64,000 bases of DNA. Source: Rhodanobacter sp. GTDB lineage: Bacteria; Pseudomonadota; Gammaproteobacteria; Xanthomonadales; Rhodanobacteraceae. Of this stretch, positions 63,202-64,000 are shown one piece after another. The notes under the pieces are model-generated. The model did no database searches. It was not told the origin of the DNA and saw only the letters and a program-made list of their open reading frames with translations. The stretch is from contig SCRO01000056.1 of NCBI GenBank assembly GCA_004298505.1, positions 1 to 64,000 on the forward strand, written 5' to 3'. The position numbers and the translations under genes were made by a program. Numbering within the stretch: the first letter of the stretch is position 1; every line of letters starts with the position of its first letter.

Positions 63202-64000
63202 CTACCGTCGTCGGGTCGGGATCAACAATTTTCTGGAGAACAGCAAGTACTTGAACGTGAAAGGTGGACGCATGCTTCGCAGGTGGTAGTGCCAGGCTTT
63301 GCGGCATCCTCCTCGACGCCAGTATCTGGAAGCCAGGGTATGCAGGACATTCCTGTACTTGCGCTCCATGATCGCCAGTGTTTCGTTGTCTACACGAGGG
63401 TCGGCTTTCATGGTGTCCAACAGGTCCAACGCAGCCTCTTCGTATTCAAAGCTCTTTGACGCCGATTTTTGAGTGTTGTAGTACGTGACCGTTGCCACAT
63501 CCAGAAAGCTGATGCGTTTACCCTCAACGGCCAGCAGGAACGCGATATAGGTCCATTCGTGATAATCGCGTTTGACGTCGAGAAATTGAGTGGAAATCGA
63601 CTCGGTCCTGAAGATGCTTGCGCCTGGGCACAACCAGGATTCTTCGAGCAGACTGCGCAACGGATGAACCCCATGCGCCGCGAGGTTCAGATACATGGGG
63701 CGCAATTGGGCATTCGATGAAAAGTATCCGTTGGTGATGAGCACGTCCCAGTCGGGATTGTCCGCAAGGTGGCGCGCGAGCCGTTGCAATCCGTGTTCCA
63801 CCAATTCGTCATCATCGTCGAGGAACATAAAATGAGGCGCCGCCACCAGGGTTCGACCGACCGCAAGCGCGTGCCCAGCCGAAGCTTCTCGCTCGTAATG
63901 GAACAGTACGCCCGATCGCTGCCGCAATGCTTCGACCAGTGGCGGGTGGAAGCGTTCGCCGTTGACGACGACGATGGGCCGTGCGGCCAGCCAGGATTGG
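63202..64000 (-). CDS. Family-2 glycosyltransferase (5' part beyond window)
   Basis: C-terminal ~265 residues of a GT-A enzyme. ASAGHALAVGRTLVAAPHFM, metal site FLDDDDELVEHGLQRL, WLCPGASIFRTESI and HEWTYIAFLLAVEGKRISFL. Faces the preceding gene; the N-terminus lies past base 64000. Confidence 0.88.
   Translation of the reverse strand, partial: QSWLAARPIVVVNGERFHPPLVEALRQRSGVLFHYEREASAGHALAVGRTLVAAPHFMFLDDDDELVEHGLQRLARHLADNPDWDVLITNGYFSSNAQLRPMYLNLAAHGVHPLRSLLEESWLCPGASIFRTESISTQFLDVKRDYHEWTYIAFLLAVEGKRISFLDVATVTYYNTQKSASKSFEYEEAALDLLDTMKADPRVDNETLAIMERKYRNVLHTLASRYWRRGGCRKAWHYHLRSMRPPFTFKYLLFSRKLLIPTRRR

Overview
The window comes from a high-GC gammaproteobacterium of the Xanthomonadales (Lysobacterales), most likely Rhodanobacteraceae. 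The flagellar gene order resembles that of xanthomonads, and the second half carries an XrtA/PEP-CTERM exopolysaccharide locus. This placement is inference from gene order and protein character; no search was run.

1-24.4 kb: one continuous flagellar block. Reading on the minus strand from high to low coordinates: cheV, flgBCDEFGHIJ, flgK, flgL, fliC, fliD, fliS, a fliT-like gene, a PilZ-like gene, fleQ, fliE, fliF and the start of fliG. Diverging on the plus strand from a shared control region at 21.4 kb are a soluble chemoreceptor, flgA, flgM and flgN. The promoter hierarchy can be read from sequence: sigma-54 sites precede flgB, fliE, the chemoreceptor and possibly fleQ; sigma-28 sites precede flgM, flgK, fliC and cheV. 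A 76-bp palindromic repeat lies inside the flgI signal-peptide coding region.

24.5-28.3 kb: an EAL-HDOD protein, yggX and tRNA-Phe, then accessory DNA. This holds a TacAT-type acetyltransferase toxin-antitoxin pair and a VapBC pair whose toxin lacks its first catalytic Asp. Each pair has a palindrome upstream.

28.3-42.3 kb: a mosaic of MITEs, insertion-sequence debris and an unusual enzyme set: a RimK-like ATP-grasp ligase, a SerC-like aminotransferase, a ThiF/E1-like enzyme, a nitroreductase-like protein and a FeeM-like N-acyltransferase. Two PEP-CTERM protein genes and a small outer-membrane beta-barrel lie among them. A HicBA-like module with a third unknown gene sits between two ~245-bp direct repeats.

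42.3-64 kb: an envelope/exopolysaccharide region: galE, a PAP2 phosphatase, wecB, the prsK-prsR-prsT regulatory and TPR set, a phosphatidylserine-decarboxylase-like gene with a small membrane partner, a large exported protein of unknown function with duplicated debris on both sides, a third PEP-CTERM-like gene, a sulfotransferase and four family-2 glycosyltransferases. No exosortase gene is present; it may lie beyond the right edge.

Most striking regulatory observation: each of the three PEP-CTERM genes has a sigma-54 promoter with a 17-bp dyad (consensus near TGTAAAGTATCCCGACA) 62-64 bp upstream in a fixed orientation. This is the likely binding site of PrsR, itself encoded here. Two further copies of the dyad have no intact PEP-CTERM gene attached.
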